A stretch of DNA of 64,000 nt. It comes from Sambucus nigra. Taxonomy: Eukaryota > Streptophyta > Magnoliopsida > Dipsacales > Adoxaceae. The stretch spans positions 255,072,187-255,136,186 of the forward strand of contig OX422214.1 in NCBI GenBank assembly GCA_949130495.1, written 5' to 3'. Below are positions 37,732 through 49,939 of this stretch, piece after piece. The position numbers and the translations under genes are program-made. Positions within the stretch are counted from its first letter, which is position 1. Every line of letters starts with the position of its first letter. Under the pieces are notes generated by a model that saw only the letters and a program-made list of their open reading frames with translations, was not told where the DNA came from and did not search any database.

Positions 37732-38768
37732 AAACAGGGCATTTTGAGGTATTTTCTCCATAGTGAATTCAAACCCTTTTTGGTTGGGTTTATTGATTTG
37801 GGGCCTTCTCTTATGATGTAAGAGATATGTTCTTGGAGACACATAAGGAGTTTCTCACACATTAGAGTTTTGGGGACTCCTTAGGGTAATTTGGGAGAAA
37901 TGTATCCATGTATGTATTTGGAGTTATGTATAGAGATTTTGGGGGAAAACCCTTTAGGATTGGGAATCCTAATTGTAGATTAAAAGTAAGTGTAGATGTG
38001 ATGTGAGGCTAAGAACTCTTAGAGAGATCTTAGATTAGGGTATTCACAAAAGTGATCGAACCATAGTCGAAATCGAGGGAAATGAGATTATGTGATGATT
38101 GAAAGAATGAGCTTGAGGCTGATAGACTATTAGTTATATGTATACCGATAGTCAAAATGATTACTAGATTCTTTAATGTACTCGGAGATATAGATGATAT
38201 GTGTAGTGAAAGATTCCTACACAAACTCTTGGGTGATAGCCCTAATGTTGAATATATATAGGTATAGATATATACATATGGTTTTGGGAGACTATTCATC
38301 ATAGGAAAATGATCGAATATGTTTCAAGTATGGGATTATATTCCCGTATCGAGGTAAATTAAAGGAATTGTGGTGACGGCTTGTATATTGAGGACTATGT
38401 ATACTTATAGCCAGGTATATACATATCTTATACATATGAATGAGAATTAGTTTATATATATAGATAAGGATATGTGAATATGTGTTGATATATATATATA
38501 TCTGTATGTATATGAATATATGGATATCTTTATGTTGTGGACATACATGGTATGAATATTTAAACCGTATATGATGGTTTATTACTTGATCATATGATTG
38601 GATCATATGGATTATATATTATGCATGTAAATGATATATACTTAATTGGTTAAGCATACCCCGATCATGCTATTATTGGGAAGTTGCGCGCATAGAGGGT
38701 GAGCATCCTGGCTAGAAAAGCAGGGTGTGGATATTCCCCAGGTCATAGTCGTCCCTTGTGTTACTACA

Positions 38769-38804
<36 letters not shown>

Positions 38805-39384
38805 TTATTTTGGGATGAGACGTGATGGGTATGTTTCGTCTCATTGCCGGTTTGGAGCTATGACCGCTTCCCGGGACGTCGTGTGCGTGAGTTTACCACG
38901 AGATGGGTGTCGTTTAGTCCCACCATGGTGGCCCCAGTTTTGCTACGTGAGCCGGGCATTGGGAAGATGATAGCATTGATGCAGTTTATCGGCGATATAT
39001 ATAGCCGGGTATATTATGTGCATGGCCTTGTACATCATATGTAGTATGTACACTTGGCTATTGGATTGATGATGATATATATACGGTTAGAAATAAATAC
39101 CTATATATATATATATTTATATATATATATCCTATAGATGAAAGGATATGGACTTTTATGAAGTACATCTTAGATGATTATGGTGTACTAGATTTATGGG
39201 GGTTGATGTATCGCACATAAGGTATTATTTCGGTTACATCATCCCAAGGATATTATTGGAGGTTCTTTTATTTTATCTTATTTGTTTTCTTTCTTTTCTT
39301 TTCTTTCTTTCTTTCTTTAGGAGTTATAGTTAGTAGTAATGGTAGTATTAACTTGTATGTTGAGGATTATGGATCTCTAGTATC

Positions 39385-39615
39385 GACATTGCCCAGGAGT
39401 AGTGTAACGAGGTGGTTCCTTGTTTGGATTTCTCTTTGCGAGACACCTCACGCACGAAACGCAGTGCCATGTCGAGATTTGAGAGAAGTAATTCCATAGG
39501 TGGCATCACGGATCTCTGGTCTTGACCTTGTCAGGAGTAGTGTAACGGGGTGGTTCCTTGTTTGTATTTCGCTTTGCGAGACTCCCCACGCACGAAACGT
39601 AGTACAATTTTGGGA
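39385..39615 (+). repeat. Two structured LTR modules
   Basis: The first copy (about 39385-39485) has arms TCGACAT and ATGTCGA, which pair perfectly. The second (about 39518-39612) keeps the core TTCGCTTTGCGAGAC and CACGCACGAAACG but has weaker outer arms. Confidence 0.8.
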
Positions 39616-40628
39616 TTAAAGAGAAGTCTTGCCAATATTCCGTGTGCATATTATTAAGTATATTAATTCTTACGTTTTTAGCCTATATATGTATATATAT
39701 ATGTATATGTATAGGAGTGATGTTATAATAATTATGATGATTATAATTCATAAGATTATTAATCGGAATTCATCAAGCCTTTTATGGCATAATTGTTGTA
39801 ATCATAATCTAATAGGATTAGAAATGGGTGGATCCTTAGATTATGACGGGAAGGTAGCTCTCGTGGATATAGGCTAGGCCTGATAAGTTAGGTTGTCCAA
39901 AAATCAATGGGGGTAATTTAACTAAAATTTGAGGACGCGAATATGTGCGCGCCTTTAGATGAGAGGTGAGTTGGGGTTCCACGAGAGTGCGGTCTCACTT
40001 ATTTATGAAATTATGTACACCGGTATTTATTATGCACGGTTAACACACTTGCTAAATATTTTACACATTCGGGGCTCTGACCCGTTTACTTTTCTCTCCT
40101 TCTTGTATATACATATATATTTCCACAGGTATCCTACCGCATGGATGCCGGATGACCTTCTATCCAGAGTCTTGGGAGCCGTTACAGTTGCGGACTGTTG
40201 CGGGATGTTTCATGTAGCCGCTTCCTACTTCTTTAAATTTCTAGGTAGGATTCATGTTGTATATCGGGTTTGTACCCAAGGGATATTTATATATATGTTT
40301 ATATTCATTCCATTTCAGTTATTGTATTTGCTGTGACCCGACAGCTTATTCGGGTTTATTTATTTAAGGCATATTCATGTATAGTGATACCTTTCATTTC
40401 TTATAGTTCCTTTTTGCATCTTTCTCTTATTTATTAGAAGTTTTGTAGTGTGGGTTGTGTTATGTTGCTGGTTTTAATTTATTTAACATCTCGGTCATAT
40501 GATATCGGGTAGTTAGTCCTATATTATATAGTACCGACAGTTGATGTTGAGACTGGACCATCTGTGAATTCCTGATTTAATATAGTATAGGGCTGGCCAC
40601 CCGTTATTATTTTAAGCGGGGTGTTATA

Positions 40629-40633
40629 ATTAT
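40629..40633 (+). repeat. Target site duplication ATTAT, right copy
   Basis: It pairs with 36826-36830. Confidence 0.85.
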
Positions 40634-41057
40634 TGCATCAAGCAAGGAGGAGAAAAACTCTTTTACCTAAACATTATTAAAGCAATTTTGTATTTCTTAA
40701 AACCGTTTAAAAATGTAAATTTTATTTTATTTATATTAAACTAACATTTATTTTTTAAAACAATTTGTTTAAAAAATATTTTTTATATTAAAAGTAATGT
40801 TTTTGTAAACTTGTCACATTTAATTGGGTTGGCTGGCCCGGTTATTTTAATTTAATCATGTTCGTGTTCCTTTTTTTTTATATAAAACATTGTTTTTCTA
40901 AATAAAAAATACCAATTTTTATAAAACAAAACAATTTTTCAATTAAAAAAAACAAATAAAAAAAGGACCTTTGGCATTCGGTATGGATTGGGCATGGAGG
41001 AGTCGGGAAGAGTAGCACTCTAATATAAAACTAGAAAAATATTCGATAAAGCTACTT
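40634..41057. other. AT-rich flank between the solo LTR and the tandem L1 element
   Basis: No gene or repeat family is recognised. It ends at a 19-bp sequence (41045-41063) that is duplicated 64 bp further on, at the truncated left edge of the next element. Confidence 0.5.
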
Positions 41058-41936
41058 CTTTTAAACCTTATGGTAAATGTAAGTATGGTAATGGTGATAA
41101 GTAGTAATGATAAAGCTACTTCTTTTATATAGTCATGATAGACTATTATGATCGTTGAATTCCAAATATGGATGTGCCTTATAAAAAGGCTATATATTTT
41201 GAAATGAAGTGAGATTTTGTTTATGTTTGAAAGTTGTGATTGTGGTTTGTTGGGACGCAGGTAAAATTTTAGCTCATGAGTATGATAATATTTGTGAGCT
41301 ATATGTTATGTACATGATGATTCAAAAGACCTTGTGTTGGACATAAGGCATTTTATATTATATTATAATATATAAACCGTTTTCAAAATAAACTATTTTC
41401 AAAATAAAACTTTTATCGGCCTTCGGGCCCTTTCAAAATAAATTTTCCTCTAAAATATTTTCAAACTCTAGTCCAGATTTAACAAACTCTCAATCCCCGA
41501 TGTCGCCACATAGTAGTGTATTGCGAGGGTTCCTTGTTTGGATTTCTCTTTTGCGAGACGTCCCCCGCACGAAAGTGGCGAATGTCAGGAATTGAGAGGA
41601 GTTATTTCTTTGGACCATTCAAAATTTTCACACTATTAAAATGTTTGCATTATTTATATTTATGGTAATGTGGAACTTTCGAGGCAAATAAAGCCTCATT
41701 ATGATGGTTGTGAGCATAAAGCTCAATTATAAAGGGTGTATGGGCGCCCTTGTTGTGAAAATTGGTTGTATATAACTCATAATCAACATAAAAATAAAAT
41801 AATTAAATAAATTCGTCGTGGGAAGTTAGAAGTTGGAGATATGATTAGTGAGTATGGGTATATTAGAACTAGTTGAGTTTTGGAGAATTAGGCTTGGCTA
41901 AATTTCGAGGACTAAATTCTTGTAAGTGGGGAAGTT
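41058..41936 (+). mobile_element. L1 internal 3' region, first copy, ending in a polypurine tract
   Basis: It is nearly identical to 46937-47822. It carries one structured module (41488-41610), the GGGTGTATGGGCGCCC block (41738), and at its end TTTCGAGGACTAAATTC followed by AAGTGGGGAAG, which matches the usual Tekay/Del end of the internal region with its polypurine tract. The 5' LTR, PBS and gag that should precede it are absent. Confidence 0.85.
41488..41610 (+). repeat. Structured module inside the internal region
   Basis: Arms CTCAAT and ATTGAG, and TGTCGCCAC and GTGGCGA, can pair around GGTTCCTTGTTTGGATTTC and CCCCGCACGAAA. The second copy is at 47370-47490. Confidence 0.8.
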
Positions 41937-42686
41937 TGTAATAACCCGAGGTCTTGGAGACGAATATTTATTTATTTTGGAAGAAATAAATATTATTTTA
42001 TTTGGAGAATAATTAAATTGGCAATTAAAGTCAAAATTTGGAGTCGTTAGAAAGTGTGTCGAATGGAAATTCTGAGGGTACCATCGTTTCTGGAAGGGTC
42101 AAGAAAGTCGAAATGACTGTACTTGGGGTCTATTTGGGTTTCGAAATAATTTAGGACCGTTTGGCTCGAATTAAAGTTATCGAGTCATTTAAAGTGTGTA
42201 TTATCATTTAAAGATGTGTATTTTGGGATTTAGGCATATTTAGCCTACGGGAGAAACAATTCTCCAAAGAGACAAATAGAAAGAAAAAGAGAGAAGAAGA
42301 AAGAAAAAGAAAAGGAAGGAGAAAAAGAGGGAGAAAGAGGATTTTCGAGAAAATACGCGATCTCAAGGCGGATTCAGAACCTACGAACCCGAGGCAAGTG
42401 ATTAAACTTGCTAAATAATTGTTGTGTACTAATTACTGCATGATTTGTGGATTGAATTTTGGGTTTTAGGTTTAAATTGTTAAAACCTAACTTTTGGGAA
42501 AAACCTTAGATTTGTAGTGTATAAAATGGATTTAAGGTTAGAAATTAGTTTATATGTATTCTAGGATGAATATTAATGTCGTATTTGTGATTGGGTTGGA
42601 TCAAAATAGCTGGAAGATGATTAAAATGATTTTTGGGTATTTTGGGTTAAGAAGAAAATTGCCCATTTCGTAGCTTGCTGCACTTG

Positions 42687-42882
42687 CCGAATCGATTCGC
42701 CCCTACCGAATCGATTCGAACTAGCCGAATCGATTCAATCTGCTACAGATTGCCCAGGTCTTTAGGGCCGAATCGATTCGCCCCTTGCGAATCGATTCGG
42801 TATGTAGCAGACTCCCAGGTCCTTTGGACCAAATCAATTCGGATGGGCCGAATCGATTCGTTTTTGGGTCGAATCGATTCGG
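42687..42882 (+). repeat. Palindrome array, CCGAATCGATTCGG core
   Basis: About eight copies with CCCAGGTC spacers. The ORFs at 42675-43082 and 42743-42925, rich in ESIR and RIDS words, are translations of this array. Confidence 0.9.
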
Positions 42883-43753
42883 AAACAGGGGAATTTTTGG
42901 AGATGTTTTCTAAGGAGAATTTCATCCCGTTTTGTTTGAGGTTATCGATTTGGGGCCTCTATATGAGACATTGGGAGTATGTTTTGGAGACTTTTAGAGG
43001 GTTTCCATCGTACAAAATTATGGGAGTCATATTAATTAAACTTGAGGATTACCGATTAGAGATTTTGGTATATTCAAAGTAGGGAAGCCCGCCGTGATTT
43101 GGAGATTCGACTTGGGGATGATAATTACAATTATATGAATAAATGAGACAAATTTAGAGATAACGGATTTTAGAATCCAATCCCAAATGGGATAGCTTTA
43201 AAAAGGTTCATAAACTGAATTGAACCCTATAATGGATGGAGAATCATAAATGCTATTTGATGTGCATACGGATATAGAAATATCCTTATTGATGATTGAT
43301 TTGGGAGATATCTCACACAATGAGAAATGCTAATTGAGGTGCATTAGGATATAGAATATCCTTAACTTAAATAGAATTGAAAGACAATTCATACTAGAAG
43401 CGACATGAGAGCTTGAAGCGAGAATTAGTATAGCATATACTACGTGGGGAAAATGGGTGAGTATTGACGATTGGTGTATCATGAGAGAGATATACTAAAC
43501 AATGATGTTAATCAAATTGCGCCTAAGAGCGTATAATGAAAATAAATATGTTGTTGCAGGTATACCTTATATAATGGTATATCTTTATTATGTGGGATGT
43601 ATGTATACCTTATATGATGGTGTACATACATGTTAAGCATACCCCCTCCTTGCTATCATTGGGAAGTTTCGTGTGTAGAGGTTGAGCATTCTGACTAGAA
43701 AAGTAGGATGTGGATATTCCCCAGGTCATAGTCGTCCTTTGTGGTCAGCAAAT

Positions 43754-43756
<3 letters not shown>

Positions 43757-43848
<92 letters not shown>

Positions 43849-43862
43849 TTATTTATTTATTT
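43757..43862. repeat. (TA)n(TTTA)n microsatellite
   Basis: About 44 TA units followed by five TTTA units. Confidence 0.95.
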
Positions 43863-44117
43863 TGGGGGTGAGAGGTCGTGGGTATGTGTCGCTCTCACTT
43901 GCCGGTTAGGAACTATGACCGCTTCCCAGACGTTGTGTGTGTGAGTAGATCACGAGGTGGGTGTCGTTCAAACCCACCAGGTGGCCCCAGTTTGCTACGT
44001 ATATGGGCTACTTAAAGATGATAGGATGTGAGCCTGCGTCCTTCGAGTTATAGCTCGGTTGGATGGTTAATATTGCTTGTGTTTGTACGTAGGTATGAAG
44101 GTCATAATGGACCTCAA

Positions 44118-44565
44118 TGACCTACATTGCCAGGATTAGTGTATCGGGGGGGTTTCTTGTTTGGATTTCTCCTCGGCGAGACGTCCCACGCACGAACCGC
44201 AATGTAATGTTGGAACTTGGGGATAAGTTTAGTCCTTAATGCTCATAATTATCTATATATATATATGACCTATCCCGACGATCGATAATGCCAGGAGTAG
44301 TGTAACAGGGGGTTCCTTGTTTGGATTTCGCTTCGGTGAGACGTCCCATGCATGAAACGCTGTGTACTGTTGAGTAATGGGAATATTAATTAATTAAAAA
44401 ATTGGATAATAACCATTTGGGTTACATGCAGCTTGCATTGAGGGCAGAATGAGCCCCGGGGATCGATACGGTCAGGAGTAGTGTAACGGGGGGGGGGGGT
44501 CCTTGTTTGGATTTCGCTTCGGCGAGACGTCCCACGCACGAAACGCAGCGCCGTGTTGAGAATCG
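44118..44565 (+). repeat. Three tandem structured LTR modules
   Basis: Copies lie at about 44118-44222, 44280-44375 and 44458-44565. The third pairs TCGATACGG (44463-44471) with CCGTGTTGA (44551-44559), a stem unlike those of the other copies in sequence. Its inner hairpin is TCGCTTCGGCGA, with a TTCG loop. The G run is 12 long. Confidence 0.85.
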
Positions 44566-45623
44566 GGAGGAGTTTAGTCCTTAACTCTTAATGCTAATAA
44601 CTCATATTATAATTATATATATGGTTTCATGCCTTATAAGGGCATCACTAGATTATAAAATTGTAGTAAATGAGATTGTTGATGTATTGTGATGATGTGG
44701 ACATGATTGGATCATGTAACTTTATATGTTCAACAAATGAACATTATAAAGATAATTATAACTATTACATTAAAGTTAATGTATATAACTTATAAATTAT
44801 GGGAACAAATGTATTGGGAGATAGGTTAGATGCTTTTCACTTAAATACTTCTTTTGGGTTTGAGTTAGGATCCTCTTACCTATCTAGAATCGGACATCCA
44901 TTTGGAGATCAGGTTCATACGTTTTGTGCGCGCTTTAGATGAGAGGTGAGTTGAATTATTATGGAGAGTTCGATTCCAGCTAAATCATGTAATAATGCAT
45001 TTATAATTATTATGCATTTTAATACACTTGCTATAAAATGTTTTTCAAACTCGGGCTCTGACCCGTTTATATTTTGTCCTCCATGTATATATATTGTATT
45101 ACTTCAGGTGTTCCTTCGCATGGACGCCTTTGATGTTCATCCATTAAGGATTCGTGGAGCTGTGGCAGTAGCAGACTGTTGTAGCACTTTGTTTTAGTCG
45201 ATTCCTATCTTTGTATATCTAGAGTAGGATTCATTTGTATTGAGTTAGTATTCAAGTTTTGTAGATTAACACTTTCATATTTCCTTTATCAGATTATTGT
45301 ATTATCTATTACCCGATAGCATATTCGGGTATTTCGTTGTTGAGATTTTGTTGTACAATGTACTGTACTCTTTCATATTATTGGAGCATGCACACTTCAC
45401 TTATCATAGTTAGATGTATATTGTTGGTTATGTGCATTATTAGTTATGTTGTTGTTAAATATAATTTTTTTAAATTTTGGCATTTCGTACTTAATGATTT
45501 CGTGTAGTTAGCCTAATATTATAGAGTTTTGTATGTTGATGTTGAGACTGTACCATCTGAGATACCTGATTTATGTAGTATAGGGCTGGCCACCCGTTAT
45601 TATTTAGAGCGGGTTGTCACAGA

Positions 45624-45635
45624 TGGTATCAGAGC
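45624..45635 (+). promoter_or_regulatory. Primer binding site of the L1 element
   Basis: TGGTATCAGAGC lies two bases after the LTR end. Confidence 0.92.
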
Positions 45636-45798
45636 ATCAGGTTCTAGTGTCTTTAGGATCAGTGTGCGTTACTACGATCTTTCATAAGCGTTCTTGATGT
45701 AGAGCCTTATTATTAGGACGATTACATTCATACGTCCATATCTTTCTGTGATTCAAAAATATTTGAAAGGTGTTCTAATACAATTGTTCTTATTTCAG

Positions 45799-46735
45799 AT
45801 GCCACCGAAGGGAGGTCATTCAGTCAGGTCAAACAAAGGGATGACTACGGATGATGTTGCCAATATTGTGGCACAAGCGGTCACTGCTGCCATTTCTACG
45901 ATAGCTCAGCAATCTGCCGCTCGAGCAGCCCCACCCCGTTTAGGATTGTCTTTATGGGAGATAGTGAAGGAAGATTTTTAGTAAGGAACATCCTCCCGAG
46001 TTTGCAGGTGGAGTTGATGTAATGGCTTCAAGTCAATGGAGGAATAGTATACAGAGGCACCTTCGTATGGTTGGGTGTAGTGAGGTGCAGAAACAATTTT
46101 TAGCCACTTTTATGTTATCGGATGCAACTCTTGAATGTTGGGAGTCTGTAACCACATCTGAACAGAGAGATACTTTTCCTACAACAACATTTTGGGAGAT
46201 TTTTGATCGAAGGTATTTTTCTTTCCCTACTCAGGTTATGGGGATTTTTCAAGGAAATAGTACGGTGGAAGATTATGAAGAAGATTTTTCTCTATGGTCG
46301 AGATTAGTACCTAATGAGGTAAATACGGAAGAGAAGCGTATATCAAAGGTCGTTCCAGGTTTAGATTGGAAAATCCAACAACATTTGTTAGAGAGTCCTA
46401 AGTTAACGACTTTTGTCAAGGTAGTAAACGCGGCACTATTAAAGTGTCAAGAATATCATTTTCGTTCGCAAGAGAGTAAGAACTTTGGAGATTAGAGTTC
46501 ATCAAGTAAGTTTGGCAAAGAGAGTGCCAATAATGCGAGTGGGCAGAAAGGATTTGTGGGTAAGTGTTTCTTTTGTAAAGAAATAGGTCAGAGAAAGAGA
46601 GATTGTCATCAAAGAGGTAAAAGACCACAGTTTGATGAAATTTTGGAAGTGCAACCCCTACAGCAGATTCGAAGTCACTTTAGACCTGGGGACTATGTTT
46701 GGGAGCCCATTGATGAGGATGGGCAATCGGACTAG
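45799..46735 (+). pseudogene. Gag pseudogene of a Tekay/Del-like gypsy element (frameshift and stop)
   Basis: The frame from ATG at 45799 gives MPPKGGHSVRSNKGM and the VANIVAQAVTAA helix. A one-base insertion in a T run near 45976-45979, seen against the sister Gag at 24767, shifts the frame. It continues from AGT at 45980 through QWRNSIQRHLRMV, ATFMLSDATLECWESV, FWEIFDRRYF, EDYEEDF and RISKVVPGLDW to a TAG at 46493-46495. Then it runs on through the zinc knuckle CFFCKEIGQRKRDC (histidine replaced by glutamine) to TAG at 46733-46735. The whole is about 312 codons, a normal Gag length. No pol follows in the 1.1 kb before the 3' LTR, so this is a gag-only (TR-GAG type) derivative. Confidence 0.92.
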
Positions 46736-47822
46736 AGATTGGTAATGTAAGTTAATTTTTCCTTTACAAATAGGATAATTACTAAATTGAGTTTTGGGAA
46801 TATCGTATGGGAGATAATTGTGAAAGGGTAGTACTATAGCCCTATTATGTATGTAATGGCCCTAAGGGGAAGTTTGAGCAAGATAGGCTCTTATTCTATT
46901 ATTTTGTAAAAGGATAGATTATTTTGCAAGGTGCTCAAAAAGAGCTTTAAACCTTATGGTAAATGTAAGTATGGTAATGGTGATAAGTAGTAATGATAAA
47001 GCTACTTCTTTTATATAGTCATGACAGACTATTATGATCGTTGAATTCCAAATATGGATGTGCCTTATAAAAAGGCTATATATATTGAAATGAAGCGAGA
47101 TTTTGTTTATGTTTGAAAGTTGTGATTGTGGTTTGTTGGGACGCAGGTAAAATTTTAGCTCATGAGTATGATAATATTTGTGAGCTATATGTTATGTAGA
47201 TGATGATTCAAAAGACCTTGTGTTGGACATAAGGCATTTGATATTATATTATAATATATAAACCGTTTTCAAAATAAACTATTTTCAAAATAAAACTTTT
47301 ATCGGCCTTCGGGCGCTTTCAAAATAAATTTTCCACTAAAATATTTTCAAACTCTAGTCCGGATTTAACAAAATCTCAATCCCCGATGTCGCCACATAGC
47401 AGTGTATTGGGAGGGTTCCTTATTTGGATTTCGCTTTTGAGAGATGTCCCCCGCACGAAAGTGGCGAATGTCAGGAATTGAGAGGAGTTATTTCTTTAGA
47501 CCATTCAAAATTTTCACACTATTAAAATGTTTTCATTATTTATATTTATGGTAATGTGGAACTTTCGAGGCAAATAAAGCCTCATTATGATGGTTGTGAG
47601 CATAAATCTCAATTATAAAGGGTGTATGGGCGCCCTTGTTGTGAAAATTGGTTGCATATAACTCATAATCAACATAAAAATAAAATAATTAAATAAATTC
47701 GTCGTGGGAAGTTAGAAGTTGGAGATAGGATTAGTGAGTATGGGTATATTAAAACTAGTTGAGTTTTGGAGAATTAGGCTTGGCTAAATTTCGAGGATGA
47801 AATTCTTGTAAGTGGGGAAGTT
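46736..47822 (+). mobile_element. L1 internal 3' region, second copy, with polypurine tract
   Basis: This noncoding region repeats 41058-41936 from 46937 on. It has a structured module (47370-47490) and ends TTTCGAGGATGAAATTC then AAGTGGGGAAG at 47810-47820, the polypurine tract before the 3' LTR. Confidence 0.88.
47370..47490 (+). repeat. Structured module inside the internal region, second copy
   Basis: It is nearly identical to 41488-41610, with a few substitutions in the inner hairpin (TTTTGAGAG in place of TTTTGCGAG). Confidence 0.78.
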
Positions 47823-48572
47823 TGTAATAACCCGAGGTCTTGGAGACGAATATTTATTTATTTTGGAAGAAATAAATATTATTTTATTTGGAGAATAATT
47901 AAATTGGCAATTAAAGTCAAAATTTGGAGTCGTTAGATAGTGTCTTGAATGGAAATTCTGAGGGTACCATCGTTTTCGGAAGGGTCAAGAAAGTCGAAAT
48001 GACTGTACTTGGGGTCTATTTGGGTTTCGAAATAATTTAGGACCGTTTGGCTCGAATTAAAGTTACCGAGTCATTTAAAGTGTGTATTATCATTTAAAGA
48101 TGTGTATTTTGGGATTTAGGCATATTTAGCCTACGGGAGAAACAATTCGCCAAAGAGAGAAATAGAAAGAAAAAAAGAGAAGAAGAAAGAAGAAGAAAAG
48201 GAAGGAGAAAAAGAGGGAGAAAGAGGATTTCTGGGCAAATACGCGATCTCAAGGAGGATTCAGACCCTACGAACCCGAGGCAAGTGATTAAACTTGCTAA
48301 ATAATTGTTGTGTACTAATTATTGCATTATTTTTTGACTGAATTTTGGGTTTTAGGTTTAAATTGTTAAAACCTAACTTTTGGGAAAACCCTTAGATTTG
48401 TAGTGTATAAAATGGATTTAAGGTTAGAAACTAGTTTATATGTATTTTAGGATGAATCTTAATGTTGTATTTGTGATTGGGTTCGATCAAAATAGTTGGT
48501 AGATGATTAAAATTATTTTTGGGTATTTTGGGTTAAGAAGAAAATTGCCCATTTCGTAGCTTGCTGCACTTG

Positions 48573-48749
48573 CTTAATCGATTCGCCCCTACCGAATCGA
48601 TTCGGTCTGTTGCAGATTGCCCAAGTCTTTAGGGCCGAATCGATTCACCCCTTATGAATCTATTCGGTATGTAGAAGAATCCCAGGTCCTTTGAACCGAA
48701 TCGAATTGTTTCTAGGCCGAATCGATTCGGAGGGGCCGAATTGATTCGG
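48573..48749 (+). repeat. Palindrome array, AATCGATT core, partly decayed
   Basis: About seven copies. Several have one changed base relative to 42687-42882, and one copy is missing. Confidence 0.85.
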
Positions 48750-49620
48750 AAACAGGGGAATTTTTGGATATGTTTTGTAAGGAGAATTTCATCCCGTTTT
48801 GTTCGAGGTTATCAATTTGGGTCCTCTATATGAGACATTTGGAGTATGTTTTGGAGACTTTTAGAGGGTTTCCATCGTACGAAATTATGGGAGTCATATT
48901 AATTAAAGTGGAGGATTACCGATTAGAGATTTTGGTATATTCTAAGTGGGGAAGCCCACCGTGATTTGGAGACTCGACTTGGGGATGATAATTACAATTA
49001 TATGAATAAATGAGACAAATTTAGAGATAATGGATTTTAGAATCCAATCCCAAATGGGATAACTTTAAAAAGGTTCATAAACTGAATTGAACCCTATAAT
49101 GGATGGAGAATCATAAATGCTATTTGATGTGCATACGGATATAGAAATATCCTTATTGATGATTGATTTGGGAGATATCTCACACAATGAGAAATGCTAA
49201 TTGAGGTGCATTAGGATATAGAATATCCTTAACTTAAATAGAATTGAAAGACAATTCATACTAGAAGCGACATGAGAGCTTGAAGCGAGAATTAGTATAG
49301 CATATACTACGTGGGGAAAATGGGTGAGTATTGACGATTGGTGTATCATGAGAGAGATATACTAAACAATGATGTTAATCAAATTGCGCCTAAGAGCGTA
49401 TAATGAAAATAAATATGTTGTTGCAGGTATACCTTATATAATGGTATATCTTTATTATGTGGGATGTATGTATACCTTATATGATGGTGTACATACATGT
49501 TAAGAATCCCCCCTCCTTGCTATCATTGGGAAGTTTCGTGTGTAGAGGTTGAGCATTCTGACTAGAAAAGTAGGATGTGGATAATCCCCAGGTCATAGTC
49601 GTCCTTTGTGGTCAGCAAAT

Positions 49621-49623
<3 letters not shown>

Positions 49624-49681
<58 letters not shown>
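49624..49681. repeat. (TA)n microsatellite
   Basis: About 29 TA units, shorter than the same site in the other LTR. The TTTA extension is absent. Confidence 0.95.
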
Positions 49682-49684
<3 letters not shown>

Positions 49685-49939
49685 GGGTGAGAGGTCATGG
49701 GTATGTGTCGCTCTCACTTGCCGGTTAGGAACTATGATCGCTTCCCGGACGTTGTGTGTGTCAGTAGATCATGAGGTGGGTGTCGTTGAACCCCACCAGG
49801 TGGGCCCAGTTTGCTACGTATATGGGCTCCTGGAAGATGATAGCATGTGATCCTGCGTCCTTCGAGTTACACATCGGTAGGATGGTTATTATTGCTTGTG
49901 TTTGTACTTGGGTATCAAGGGCATAATGGACCTCAATGA

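Larger units (their letters stand above)
36831..40628 (+). mobile_element. Solo L1b-family LTR, complete (3798 bp)
   Basis: It starts TGTAACAACCCTCG and ends GGGGTGTTATA (CA changed to TA), flanked by perfect ATTAT. No PBS or internal sequence adjoins either end, so it is a solo LTR. It contains a purine-rich tract (37155-37240), an AATCGATT array (37590-37731), the conserved block near 38650-38960, a TA run, a TTTC-rich stretch (39295-39320), two structured modules (39385-39615) and the GGGGCTCTGACCCG hairpin (40070). Its start is the same subfamily as 58959. Confidence 0.93.
41937..45621 (+). mobile_element. L1-family LTR of the tandem element (3685 bp)
   Basis: It starts TGTAATAACCCGAGG after a polypurine tract and ends GGGTTGTCACA before a PBS, so it acts as a 3' LTR for the sequence on its left and a 5' LTR for that on its right. 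It is very similar to 47823-51446. The main differences are repeat lengths: the TA run (about 88 versus 58 bp) and the G runs in the structured modules. Confidence 0.93.

Noticed and set aside
42675..43082. ORFs rich in ESIR, RIDS and NRFGP words (also 21546-21970, 60678-60981 and 11904-12216)
   Set aside because: They are readings of the palindrome arrays in several frames on both strands. Differences between copies do not respect codons.
44961..45197. 78-codon ORF repeated at 50783-51019
   Set aside because: It lies in the 3' part of the L1 LTR, is not open in other L1 copies, and overlaps the CTCGGGCTCTGACCCG hairpin.
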